Positions 35,555 through 43,606 of a DNA stretch of 64,000 nucleotides are shown here, piece after piece (position 1 is the stretch's first letter; the number at the start of each line of letters is the position of its first letter). Origin of the DNA: Halorubrum sp. 2020YC2 (GTDB lineage Archaea; Halobacteriota; Halobacteria; Halobacteriales; Haloferacaceae). The position numbers and the translations under genes were made by a program. The stretch spans positions 2,170,001 to 2,234,000 of the forward strand of contig NZ_CP076019.1 in assembly GCF_018623055.1 (NCBI RefSeq). The letters are read 5' to 3'. The notes beneath the pieces are model-generated. The model saw only the letters and a program-made list of their open reading frames with translations. It was not told where the DNA came from and did not search any database.

Positions 35555-36570
35555 CAGTCGAGCACCTCCGCGGCGGCGGCCAGCGTGTTCAGCTTCTCGC
35601 GGTACTTGTTCGTCGGCAGGTAGAACAGCTCCGTGTTCGGCGTGAGGTAGGTCCGGTCGAACCCCTCAAGCGGGATCTGCGACTCGAACCACTCGACGCG
35701 CTCCGCGACCGTCTCCGGCCCCTCGACGAGCGTGTTCTGCCCGTCGACGAGCCCGAGCGACAGCGAGTCGGTCGACCCGAACTCCTGGACGTTGTAGACG
35801 GTGTCGTCGCGGTCGCCGGCGACGAGGTCGAGTCCGATCGCGTCCGCGCCCGCCTCGTCGACGAGGTGGGCGTACAGCTTCTCGCCCAGCGCGCCGTAGG
35901 ACGTCTGGACGACCACGTCGGCGTCGGTCGCGTCGGCCACCGTCGCGATAGCGTCCGTCGCGCGCTCCTCCTCGCCCTCGGCGGGCGGGTTCGTGACGAG
36001 CGACGGTTCGAGGAGGAACAGCGTCTCGTGGGCCGGGAACGCGTCTACCTCGTCCGCGAGGAACCCCGCGATCGCGGCCTGGAAATCGGCCTCGTCGCCG
36101 TAGCGCTCGTCCGTCGCGAGGTCGGCCAGCGAGTACGGCCCGGGGAGCGTCGCCGCCAGCGACGCGTCCGCGGCGCCGTCCGCCTCGGCCAGTAGGTCGT
36201 CGGCCTTCTCCAGTTCGCCCGCCACGTCGCCGGAGAAGCCGAGGTCGTCGACGACGCGCGGGTCGCGGTAGAAGTTGTTGTTGTCGTAGTACCGGACGAT
36301 ACCGCCGGTCTCGACGGCGTCGCTGACGGTCAGCGGGTGCGCGATCATGTCGTCCCACCGGCCCTGCCCCTCGGAGATCAGGTCGAGACCGGCGTCCAGC
36401 TGATCGTCGACGTACTCGGCGCGAACCTCGTCGTACTCCGCCACGATCGCCTCGCTCTCGTCGCCGCTGAGGAGGTCGCCCTTCTGGTGACCCTTCAGGT
36501 CGGAGAGCGTCTCTTTCGCCCCGTCCGGAAGCGGATACAGCCCCGGCGTCGCCGCGACACGTTCGGTCAT
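35554..36570 (-). CDS. MetE-like paralogue without the zinc ligands, probable partner of the methionine synthase
   Basis: 338 aa with the UROD/MetE-like barrel and family landmarks (LPGPYSLADLA, FLLEPSLV). At the places where the downstream enzyme has its zinc ligands it reads VVQTSYGAL instead of LHVCYGD, and LTPNTELFYLP instead of SPDCGLKLLP, so it should not bind the catalytic zinc. It is first in a two-gene operon with ATGA coupling. It may bind the methyl donor or shape a complex, as the N-terminal half does in full-length MetE. Confidence 0.85.
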   Translation of the reverse strand: MTERVAATPGLYPLPDGAKETLSDLKGHQKGDLLSGDESEAIVAEYDEVRAEYVDDQLDAGLDLISEGQGRWDDMIAHPLTVSDAVETGGIVRYYDNNNFYRDPRVVDDLGFSGDVAGELEKADDLLAEADGAADASLAATLPGPYSLADLATDERYGDEADFQAAIAGFLADEVDAFPAHETLFLLEPSLVTNPPAEGEEERATDAIATVADATDADVVVQTSYGALGEKLYAHLVDEAGADAIGLDLVAGDRDDTVYNVQEFGSTDSLSLGLVDGQNTLVEGPETVAERVEWFESQIPLEGFDRTYLTPNTELFYLPTNKYREKLNTLAAAAEVLD

Positions 36571-36594
36571 TACCGACCGTTGGATATGCCGTCG

Positions 36595-36602
36595 TATAAT
36601 AT
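36595..36602 (-). promoter_or_regulatory. TATA box of the methionine synthase operon
   Basis: ATATTATA on the minus strand, centred 28 bases before the ATG at 36570, within an AT-rich stretch that contrasts with the flanking GC-rich genes. Confidence 0.65.
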
Positions 36603-36645
36603 TTGCTAATGCGCGTTATGCTTAATGGTAATTCACCGCGGAGAG

Positions 36646-37245
36646 TCACGCGCGCCGCAGCGCCACCACGGTGAGCGTCTCGAACGGGAACGACTCCTCG
36701 ACGACCGGTTCGGCCCCGAAGCCGGCCTCGTCGACCAGCGCGAGCACCTCGTCGTACCCGGTGAGCGAGGAGACCAAGAGGAGGACGACGCCGTCGGGCG
36801 CGAGGACGCGACCCACGTCCGCGAGGAACGGTTCGATGAGTTCGCGGCCCGACTCGCCGCCCGAGAGCGCGTGCTCCATCCAGTCGTCCCACTCGTTGTC
36901 GGGGTCCGTCGGGAGGTACGGGGGGTTGAAACACACCGCGTCGAACGCGTCCGCGCGGAACGGCGAGAGCAGGTCGGCCACCACGGCCTCGACGCCGCGC
37001 TCGCGGGCCTGCCGCGCCGCGTGCGGGTTGAGGTCGCTGCCGACCACGTCGAGGTCGCGCTCGGCCGCCACCCGCTGGGCGACCCACCCCGACCCCGTGC
37101 CGACCTCCAGCACGCGTCCGTGCGCCTCCGCGACCGCCGCCTCCGCGAGCAGCCCGGAGTCCTCCGCGGGCTGGTAGACGGTGACGTCGTCGAGGCCGCG
37201 TCGCGCGGCGAGGTCGCCGCGCTCGAGCCCGTCGTCTCCGGTCAT
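36646..37245 (-). CDS. HemK2/MTQ2-like protein methyltransferase
   Basis: 199-aa SAM-dependent methyltransferase. The SAM loop is VLEVGTGSGWVA and the catalytic NPPY motif is in CFNPPYLPTDPDNEWDDW, which places it with PrmC/HemK and best with the archaeal-eukaryotic HemK2/MTQ2 group that methylates the glutamine of release factor aRF1. An ATGA overlap with mscS upstream shows it is part of the ribosome-linked operon. Confidence 0.9.
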   Translation of the reverse strand: MTGDDGLERGDLAARRGLDDVTVYQPAEDSGLLAEAAVAEAHGRVLEVGTGSGWVAQRVAAERDLDVVGSDLNPHAARQARERGVEAVVADLLSPFRADAFDAVCFNPPYLPTDPDNEWDDWMEHALSGGESGRELIEPFLADVGRVLAPDGVVLLLVSSLTGYDEVLALVDEAGFGAEPVVEESFPFETLTVVALRRA

Positions 37246-38462
37246 CCGTCCCCCTCCGCGTCGCCGTCGGTCGAGTCCTCGTCCACCGCGTCGGCGTCGG
37301 TCGACCCTTCGGATCCGTCCCCCGCGTCGCCGGCCGTCCGGCTCTCGGATCCGTCGCGTCGCGCCGCGCGCCCCTCGACGGACGCGTCCAACTGCGGTCC
37401 GGACGCGCCCTCGGCGCGGGCGGAGAGCGTCTGCTGCGGGAACGGGATGACGATCCCCTCGTCTTCGAGCGCGTCCTTCATCGCGTTCATCGCGGCGGTC
37501 TGCGTCCGCCAGCGCTTCCGCATGCTGGGGTTGCGGATCCAGTAGCGGAGCCCGAGGACGACCGCCGAGTCGTCGAAGCGCTTCGTCACGGCGTTCGGCT
37601 CGGGCATCTCCGCGACGTCCTCGACGCCCGCGACCGCCTCCTCGACGACGGCGGCCGCGCGCTCGACGTCGCTGTCGTAGTCGACGCCGACCTCGACTTC
37701 GATCCGCAGCCGGTTCCGCCGCGATCGGTCGACGATCGACCCGGAGCGAACGGTGTCGTTCGGCATCGTGATCACCTCGCCGTCGAACGACCGGAGCCGC
37801 GTGCTCATGATCGATATCTCCGTCACCGTCCCCTCGTGGTCCCCGACCTCGACCCAGTCCCCGACCTCGAACGGCCGGGAGAACATCAACACGAAGCCGG
37901 CGAGGATCGCGCCCAAGGTCTGGCGGGCCGCCATCCCGACCACGATCCCGAGGAACCCCGCGCCGACGAGGAGGCTGCCGACGTTGTCGGTGAACAGCCC
38001 GACGACGGCGACCAGCGCGGTCGTGTAGACTGTCAGCTGCGTGATCCGGAGGATCACCTCCTGCTGGTGTTGAGAGACCGACGCGCTCTCGGCCCCGATC
38101 TCTCGGATGACCCCGCCGAGGAAGTCCGTGAGCGCGTACGCGATCGCGAGGAGGATCACGGCGAGGACGACGTTCGACACCTGATCGGCGGTCAGCGTCG
38201 ACCGCGCGGCCTCGAAGAGGGCGCCGCTCCGGTCCCACACCGCGATGAGCGTGAGCGCGCCCGCCGCTGTGGCGACCCCGACCGCCGTCGACAGCAGGAG
38301 GCGGCGCGTCGAACTGAGGTCCTCGTCGCCGCGTTTCAGCCGCCCGGTGAGGTACCGGACCGCCAGCACGCCGGCGACGATCCCGACGGAGGCGGCGAAC
38401 CGCTCGAAGTTGCCCGCGAGCGCGCGCTGAAGCTCCGTCACGAGGCCGATCCACCCGGTCAT
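37242..38462 (-). CDS. MscS family mechanosensitive channel
   Basis: 406-aa membrane protein. Several N-terminal membrane segments lead to the pore helix region (AGFLGIVVGMAARQTLGAILAG) and the beta domain (FEVGDWVEVGDHEGTVTEIS, then NDTVRSGSIVDRSRR), both typical of MscS. The last 60 residues are an acidic low-complexity tail. It should protect against sudden drops in external salt. It overlaps the methyltransferase gene by ATGA and begins one base after ksgA ends. Confidence 0.92.
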   Translation of the reverse strand: MTGWIGLVTELQRALAGNFERFAASVGIVAGVLAVRYLTGRLKRGDEDLSSTRRLLLSTAVGVATAAGALTLIAVWDRSGALFEAARSTLTADQVSNVVLAVILLAIAYALTDFLGGVIREIGAESASVSQHQQEVILRITQLTVYTTALVAVVGLFTDNVGSLLVGAGFLGIVVGMAARQTLGAILAGFVLMFSRPFEVGDWVEVGDHEGTVTEISIMSTRLRSFDGEVITMPNDTVRSGSIVDRSRRNRLRIEVEVGVDYDSDVERAAAVVEEAVAGVEDVAEMPEPNAVTKRFDDSAVVLGLRYWIRNPSMRKRWRTQTAAMNAMKDALEDEGIVIPFPQQTLSARAEGASGPQLDASVEGRAARRDGSESRTAGDAGDGSEGSTDADAVDEDSTDGDAEGDG

Positions 38463-38463
38463 C

Positions 38464-39568
38464 TCACGCCTCCGTCGGGGAGCCGCGGTCGCGGGCCAGC
38501 TCCGCCAGCGCGGCGAACGCCGCCGGCTCCAGCGTGCCAGGGCGGCTGCCGAGCAGCTCCTCGTCGGCCGCGTCGACGACCGCCTCGGGGTCGTCCAGCC
38601 CGGAGATATGCGCCGTGTTCCGCACCGCGTTCCGCACCGTCTTCCGCCGCTGGGTAAAAAGCGCCTTGACGAACCGGAGGAAGAACGCCTCGTCCCCGAC
38701 GACGTAGTCCGGGTCGCGAGGGGTACACCGCACGACCGCGCTCTCGACCGCGGGCTGCGGGTCGAACGCCTCCTTCGGGACGCGCTCCGCGATCTCCACG
38801 TCGGCGTAGTGCTGCGCCGACACCGAGAGCCGGCCGTACTCGGACTCGCCCGCGGACGCCACCATGCGCTCCGCGAACTCGGCTGGAACATCAACACGAG
38901 CGGCCGCTCCTCCGGCAGCAGCCGGAAGGCGATCTCCGGAGACGCCGTACGGGAGGTTGGCGACGCAGGCGGTGAACTCGGGGAGATCGACGTCGAGCGC
39001 GTCGCCCTCGACCACGTCGAGCAGCCCGTCCGCGACCGCGGCCGCGAACTCCTCGCGGAGGAAGTCAGCGAACGCGCCGTCCCGTTCGATCGCGGTCACG
39101 CGCCCCGGTTCCGCGTCCGTGTCGGCCGCTGCGCCGTCGCCACTTCCGGCGGCCGCGGTCGCCGTCGCCAGCAGGCGGTCCGTGAGCGCGCCCGCGCGAG
39201 CAGCCCGTCCGCGACCGCGGCCGCGAACTCCTCGCGGAGGAAGTCAGCGAACGCGCCGTCCCGTTCGATCGCGGTCACGCGCCCCGGTTCCGCGTCCGTG
39301 TCGGCCGCTGCGCCGTCGCCACTTCCGGCGGCCGCGGTCGCCGTCGCCAGCAGGCGGTCCGTGAGCGCGCCCGCGCCGCCGCCGATCTCCAAGAGGTGGC
39401 CGCGGTCGGCGTCGTCGGGGAGGTAGCCGGGGATCCGGTCGAGGACCCGGTCGTCGACGAGGAAGTGCTGGTCGCGGTCGGGGTCCGCGCGCGAGCCGGC
39501 GCGCCTCGCGAGCGCGTCGGGGTCGCGGCCCCCGTAGCGGACGCCTCGCCCGCCGGTGAGTCGGTCAT
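38464..39568 (-). pseudogene. ksgA: ksgA/dim1 16S rRNA adenine dimethyltransferase, broken by a 179-bp tandem duplication and small indels
   Basis: The pieces are clear KsgA: RDPDALARRAG, DRDQHFLVDDRVLDRIP, LLEIGGGAGALTDRLL, ANLPYGVS, then AEFAERMVASAGESEYGRLS and FVKALFTQRRKT. No single frame covers them. A perfect 179-bp duplication (39018-39196 and 39197-39375) shifts frame. After NLPYGVS a gain of one base near 38933 and a loss near 38883 garble 20 residues that read EIAFRLLP..PLVLMF in the next frame. A further shift is likely in the C5 run at 39529-39533, because the TATA box (39594-39598) fits the ATG at 39568, which is out of frame. Confidence 0.9.
39018..39376. repeat. Perfect 179-bp tandem duplication inside ksgA
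   Basis: Two identical 179-base copies abut at 39196/39197. Each covers the coding region from GALTDRLL to FAAAVADGLL. Since 179 is not a multiple of three, the gene changes frame at the junction. There is only one base of shared sequence at the breakpoint, and no mismatch between copies, so the event is recent or is an assembly artefact. Confidence 0.97.
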
Positions 39569-39593
39569 GGCCGGGGTACACGCGGTGTTCGGG

Positions 39594-39598
39594 TAAAA
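39594..39598 (-). promoter_or_regulatory. TATA-like box before ksgA
   Basis: TTTTA on the minus strand lies 26-30 bases before the ATG at 39568. It supports that ATG as the ancestral start and a separate promoter for ksgA within the operon. Confidence 0.45.
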
Positions 39599-39671
39599 GT
39601 CTCGTTTCGGGGGCGCTGCGGCCGGCGTCGGCCGGCGTCGGCCCGGCGGCGGAGCGCCCGTCCCGTCCGAC

Positions 39672-40305
39672 TCACTCCTCGCGACCGACGAACGTCCGGT
39701 ACTTCAGGTCGTCCTCGCGGATCTCCTCGACGATCCGTTCGAGGATCACCTCCCGCGGGCGGTGAAGCCCGGAGATGCGCTCCTCGACGTCGTCGAAGCT
39801 CTCGAACGGGCCCCGCTTCCGCTCGTCTAAGAGGTCGTTCCGCAGCTTCTTGCCGATCCCGGGCAGCAGGTTCAGCTGGTGGAGCCGGAGCGTGATCGGT
39901 CCCGCCTCGTTGTAGAAGTCCACGAACCGCTCCTCGTCGGCGTCGACTATCGCCTCGACGGCGTACTCGACCTCCGCGGCCGCGTTCCGGGTGAGGTCGT
40001 CGAACGACACCTCTCGGTAGCGGCCGACGTCCGGGCCGTCCGGCGCGATCCGGTCACCCACGGAGACGTCCGCGTCGTCTCCGAGCGATAGCTCGTACAG
40101 GCGAACGAGTCGGCCCCCAGCCCGTACGCCACCGGCGACTTACGGGTCGTCGTCCGGGCGCCCGTTCGGCAACACGTCGAGCAGGACGGCGGTCGGGCCG
40201 TCGCCGCCGGAGGCGTCGTCTCGCCCGCGGCTCTCCGGCGTCCGCGGCGGCGTCGCCCCCGCTCCGATCGTCGGCCGGCGTCCCGTCGCCGTCGGCGTGG
40301 TCCAT
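39672..40305 (-). pseudogene. DUF655 protein gene, interrupted by at least three frameshifts
   Basis: The C-terminal 129 codons (39672-40061) are intact and family-like (YNEAGPITLRLHQLNLLPGI, then GPFESFDDVEERISGLHRP). The N-terminal part is spread over three frames: MDHADGDGTPADDRSGG, then PTAVLLDVLPNGRPDDDP, then KSPVAYGLGADSF, then LYELSLGDDADVSVGDR. Switches lie near 40230, 40140 and 40108. DUF655 proteins have a helix-hairpin-helix nucleic acid-binding core and sit beside rpoF and ksgA in many archaea. The gene may be real and damaged or wrongly sequenced. Confidence 0.85.
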
Positions 40306-40324
40306 GTATCGTTTATCGCTCCGG

Positions 40325-40340
40325 GCGGTGAAAAAACCGC
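40325..40340 (-). terminator. Candidate terminator after rpoF
   Basis: GCGGT-TTTTTC-ACCGC on the minus strand, a 5-bp hairpin with T6 in the loop, about 150 bases after the rpoF stop and just before the DUF655 start. Oligo-T runs terminate archaeal RNA polymerase. It could end most rpl21e-rpoF transcripts. Confidence 0.4.
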
Positions 40341-40488
40341 TGGCGAGGCGGATGCGTCCGGGTCCGGCGCGCGCTCCGCGACCGCGCGCGGTCGCTCGCG
40401 AAACGGAGTGCGGGTCGTCCGGCTCGCGCGGCCGGGTCCGAGAGAAAGCGCGTCGGCGGGTCGCCCCGTCGAGCCGAGCGGGACGCGT

Positions 40489-40845
40489 TCAGGCGTACTT
40501 CGCGACGACGTCGAGGATCTCGTCTAGCTCCTCGCCGTCGAGCGAGTAGCGCTCCTGGGCGAACACCGAGCGGAGCTCGGTGCGGTCCTCGGGGAGCAGG
40601 TCGGTGATCTTCACCGCGGTCGGCACGTCGATCTGGTCGAGCTCGGTCAGCTCCTCGACGAGATCGCGGGACTCGTCGGCGTCTAGGTCCGCGAACCGAT
40701 TGACGTGCTCGATGGCGCGGGCCAGCTCGTAGCGGAGGTCGCGGTCCTCGTCTTCCGCGCGCTCGTCTTCGATCTCCACGAGGATCTCCTTCGCCTCGGA
40801 GGTGGTGACGTACTCCTCGTCGAGCTTCTCTTTGAAGATTGTCAT
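40489..40845 (-). CDS. rpoF: DNA-directed RNA polymerase subunit F (Rpb4 homologue)
   Basis: 118-aa RNA polymerase stalk subunit that pairs with subunit E'. The start MTIFKEKLDEEYVTTSEAKE and the C-terminal HRDC-like helices (DQIDVPTAVKITDLLPEDRT) are typical. It follows rpl21e with one base between stop and start, the standard archaeal order, and is intact although its downstream neighbours are frameshifted. Confidence 0.95.
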   Translation of the reverse strand: MTIFKEKLDEEYVTTSEAKEILVEIEDERAEDEDRDLRYELARAIEHVNRFADLDADESRDLVEELTELDQIDVPTAVKITDLLPEDRTELRSVFAQERYSLDGEELDEILDVVAKYA

Positions 40846-40846
40846 C

Positions 40847-41125
40847 TCAGTTCTGCTGGGCGCGCATGTGGGCGGCGGTGACGATGAGCGTCTTCGTCTT
40901 GCCGCCGTCCGGAATCTCGACTTTGAACGCGGAGCCCTGCTTGCCGACGACGGTGCCGGTCCGGCCGTCGAAGCGCGGGTGGAAGCGGCCCTTGGGGACG
41001 CTCGGGTCGATCTTGAGGTGGACCTGCGACCCCTCGTCGAACTCCTGGATCGCTCGCTGCGGCGGGGAGGTGCCGCGGTTGCGGGGTTTGTTCGAGAGCT
41101 TGTCGCGAGTCGCTTTCTGGCCCAT
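40847..41125 (-). CDS. rpl21e: Ribosomal protein L21e
   Basis: 92-aa large-subunit protein, starting [18 protein letters not shown], with the family centre [20 protein letters not shown]. The start at 41125 was chosen over an upstream frame that has no family similarity. A TATA box at 41167-41173 implies a short leader of about 15-20 bases. First gene of the rpl21e-rpoF pair. Confidence 0.96.
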   Translation of the reverse strand: MGQKATRDKLSNKPRNRGTSPPQRAIQEFDEGSQVHLKIDPSVPKGRFHPRFDGRTGTVVGKQGSAFKVEIPDGGKTKTLIVTAAHMRAQQN

Positions 41126-41166
41126 TGGAACTCGGCATGGTCTTGGGACACCTTCCGCTGCCGCCG

Positions 41167-41173
41167 TTATAAA
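41167..41173 (-). promoter_or_regulatory. TATA box of rpl21e-rpoF
   Basis: TTTATAA on the minus strand, centred 45 bases before the rpl21e ATG, so the message should have a short untranslated leader rather than being leaderless. Confidence 0.6.
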
Positions 41174-41331
41174 TCGTGCGTTACGACCCGCGGGACGTGG
41201 AGGTCTCACACGCGCGGGTCGGCGGTAGCGCTCGCTGCCTCGGTCGTGCGCGGCCGGGACGCACGCGCGCGACTACCCGACGCACCTCCCTTCCGAAAGG
41301 GCTAATCCCGGGTGTCCCTATCATGTTCGTA

Positions 41332-42256
41332 ATGAGTCATCAGTTGCCGGACGTACAGGCCTCGTCCCCCGACGTCACCGTCGGGCTCTCACAGGTCGGC
41401 GTCACCGGCGTAGAGAAGCTCGTCAAGCTGGCCCGCGGCGACAAGCGACCCATCGTCCTCATGGCGGAGTTCGAGGTGTTCGTCGACCTCCCGAGCGGTC
41501 GCAAGGGGATCGACATGTCGCGGAACCTCGCGACCGTCGACGAGATCTTAGAGGACATCACCCGCGAGGAGGCGTACCGCGTCGAGGACGTCTGCGGCGA
41601 CGCCGCCGAGCGACTCTTAGAGAAGCACGACACACCACCACCGCCGAGGTGTCGATGACGGCGGAGCTGGTCACCCGCGAGGACACGCCGGCGTCCGACA
41701 TCGAGACGCAGAGCACGGCGACGATCATCGCGAGCGCCGAGGCGACGGCGGACGGCACCCGCGAGGAGATCGGCGCCGAAGTGACGGGGATGACCGTCTG
41801 CCCCTGCTCGCAGGGATGAGCGAGTCGCGGGCCCGCGATAAGCTCGCCCAGCTCGGCGTCGACGAGGAGACGACCGAGGAGTTCTTAGACGCCGTCCCGC
41901 AGCCGGGGCACTCCCAGCGCGGTCACGCGACGCTGACGATCACGACCGACGGCCACCCCGACGTGGACCTCCGAGACGTGATCGACGTCGCCCGCGACTC
42001 GATGAGCGCGCGCATCTACAACATGGCGAAGCGCCCCGACGAGGACCACATGACCTACGAGGCCCACGCCGACGCGAAGTTCGTCGAGGACTGCGTCCGG
42101 GCGCTGGCCGAGGGGGCCGTCGACGAGTTCCCGCACCTCTCCGACGACGCCGTGGTCCACATGAAGCAGTCGAACGACGAGTCGATCCACCAGCACAACG
42201 CCCACGCGGAGCGCGAGGTCACGCTGGGCGACCTGCGGAACGAACTCGACCGATAG
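41332..42256 (+). pseudogene. mptA: mptA GTP cyclohydrolase (type IV/FolE2-like), split by a one-base frameshift
   Basis: The first part ([53 protein letters not shown]) and the second ([69 protein letters not shown]) together make a full-length MptA with its metal-binding Cys and His residues. They join at 41626-41640, where CACGACACACC would need one extra base (CAC GAC TAC ACC). The enzyme opens the pathway from GTP to the archaeal pterin cofactor and 7-deazaguanines, so true loss would be costly. A sequencing error or a recent mutation is more likely. Confidence 0.9.
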
Positions 42257-42289
42257 GTGCGTACTGTCGCGACCGTTGAGCGCTTCTAA

Positions 42290-42648
42290 GCGAGTCCAAG
42301 CGTTGCTGGCGGCTGTTTACAAGTAGACAGGAGTGGTGTAGTGAAAACCGCCAAATTCCCGGTTGCTCGATTATAAATACTCAACGCCGGATCGACCGCG
42401 AACGCCTCCAAAGCCCCAGCCGCGAGGACTCGGGGGCCTTGCTGCGCTCCTCGCTCGCTCCGTTCGCTGCGGTGCTTGCTGCGGCCGCCTTCGCCCTCGC
42501 GACTGCCCCTTTGAGTCCCGCCCCGCTCCGCACAGCACCTCACACCTCCCCAACCTCGCCGCTCGCTTCGCTCGCGGCGTCCCTCGCGCGTGCGACTCGC
42601 GCCCTGCGGGCGCTCGTCGGCACGCGCTACCGCACTCCCGTTTATAAA
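42290..42648 (-). repeat. Structured intergenic repeat, copy C (short form)
   Basis: Read on the minus strand from 42648: TTTATAAA box, GCGGTAGC, hairpin 2 (42588-42625, tandem GA, G-C instead of G-T or A-T at the variable pair), a GCCGC/GCGGC hairpin with a GAGCGAAGCGA loop (about 42560-42582), GAGGTTGGGGAGGTGTGAGG, then hairpin 1 (42409-42513) with CAAAG/CTTTG, GGG/GGG and a 10-bp lower stem containing one G-T pair. Beyond it lie a TTATAAA box at 42371 and a worn one near 42317, 54 bases apart. It fills the gap between mptA and the TrmB-type gene. Confidence 0.88.
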
Positions 42649-42664
42649 CAGACACGCCAGTCGC

Positions 42665-43471
42665 TTATCCGAACGTTAACGGCTCCGCCTCCGCCCAACG
42701 CGGCTCGAACTGGTCTTTGACGCTCGTCGCGAACTCGATGTCCTTCACGTCGATCATCGCGAACGGCTCGTCGGCCGACAGGGGGTGCGGCACCTCGATA
42801 CACACCTCGATTTCGTCGAACACGTTGAACGTCCCGTCGACGCCCGGCGACGTCCGGACCTCGAACCCGTCCACCTCGGCCAGCTCCGCGGTGTACCGCC
42901 GGCCGACGCTCCGCGGGAGCGCGTCGACCGTCGCGGGCGAGAGCAGCACCCGGATCTCCACACCGCGTTCGAGCGCGGACTCCAGTTCGGCGGTCACGCG
43001 CTCGCCTATCGTCCCGAGGTCGAACCCCGTGGCGGGCGCGCCCGCGACCACGACGACCCGGCGCTCCGCGGCGGCGATCCGCTCTAAGAGGAGGTCGGTG
43101 GCCTCCTCGGCGCCGACCGCCGCGGTCCAGAACTGCCCGTCGACCGGCTCGCCGGCGTCGAGTTCGGTCGAGAGCTCGTCGACCACGGACTCGTACTGCT
43201 CGGCTTGCGTCTGCAGCTCCGCCTTCTTCTCGTCGAGCAGGCGGTCGAGGGCGGCGTCCGGCTCGACCGCGACGTACTTCTTCGGCCGGCTGGCGGCCTG
43301 ACTGCGGACCAGACTGTGCTGCTCCAAGCTGTTGAGCACGTCGTAGATCCGACCCATCGGGACCTCGCTGGCGCGCGAGAGGTCCTTCGCGGTGGTCGGC
43401 CCGGTCCGGAGGAGCGCGCGGTACGCCCGGGCCTCGTACTCGGAGAGCCCCAGGTCGCGGAGAGATGCCAT
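42665..43471 (-). CDS. TrmB family transcriptional regulator
   Basis: 268 aa. Residues 1-75 form the TrmB winged helix (LGLSEYEARAYRALLRTGPT, then MGRIYDVLNSLEQHSLVRS). A coiled coil follows (80-105), then a PLD-like effector domain from about 110. Members sense sugars or metabolites. This may be one of several TrmB-like paralogues and is not necessarily TrmB itself. Its stop is 17 bases from the end of repeat copy C. Confidence 0.9.
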   Translation of the reverse strand: MASLRDLGLSEYEARAYRALLRTGPTTAKDLSRASEVPMGRIYDVLNSLEQHSLVRSQAASRPKKYVAVEPDAALDRLLDEKKAELQTQAEQYESVVDELSTELDAGEPVDGQFWTAAVGAEEATDLLLERIAAAERRVVVVAGAPATGFDLGTIGERVTAELESALERGVEIRVLLSPATVDALPRSVGRRYTAELAEVDGFEVRTSPGVDGTFNVFDEIEVCIEVPHPLSADEPFAMIDVKDIEFATSVKDQFEPRWAEAEPLTFG

Positions 43472-43606
43472 ACCCGCGAATGCCGCGGCACCCGTATAAA
43501 CGCGTCGCCGGTTTACGATCCGGACCGACGGGGCGGGGTCGACCCGCGGTCCGGAGAACGATTCAACGGACTCCGACGACGCACCGGTCCGGTCCGTCGC
43601 GGATGG

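Noticed and set aside
39096..39581. Separate 161-codon gene from the GTG at 39581
   Set aside because: It is the N-terminal part of ksgA running into the duplicated segment out of frame. Its last 30 residues are not protein-like.
41626..41640. Programmed frameshift in mptA
   Set aside because: No slippery heptamer or downstream structure is seen, the family is not known for recoding, and neighbouring genes show similar indels.
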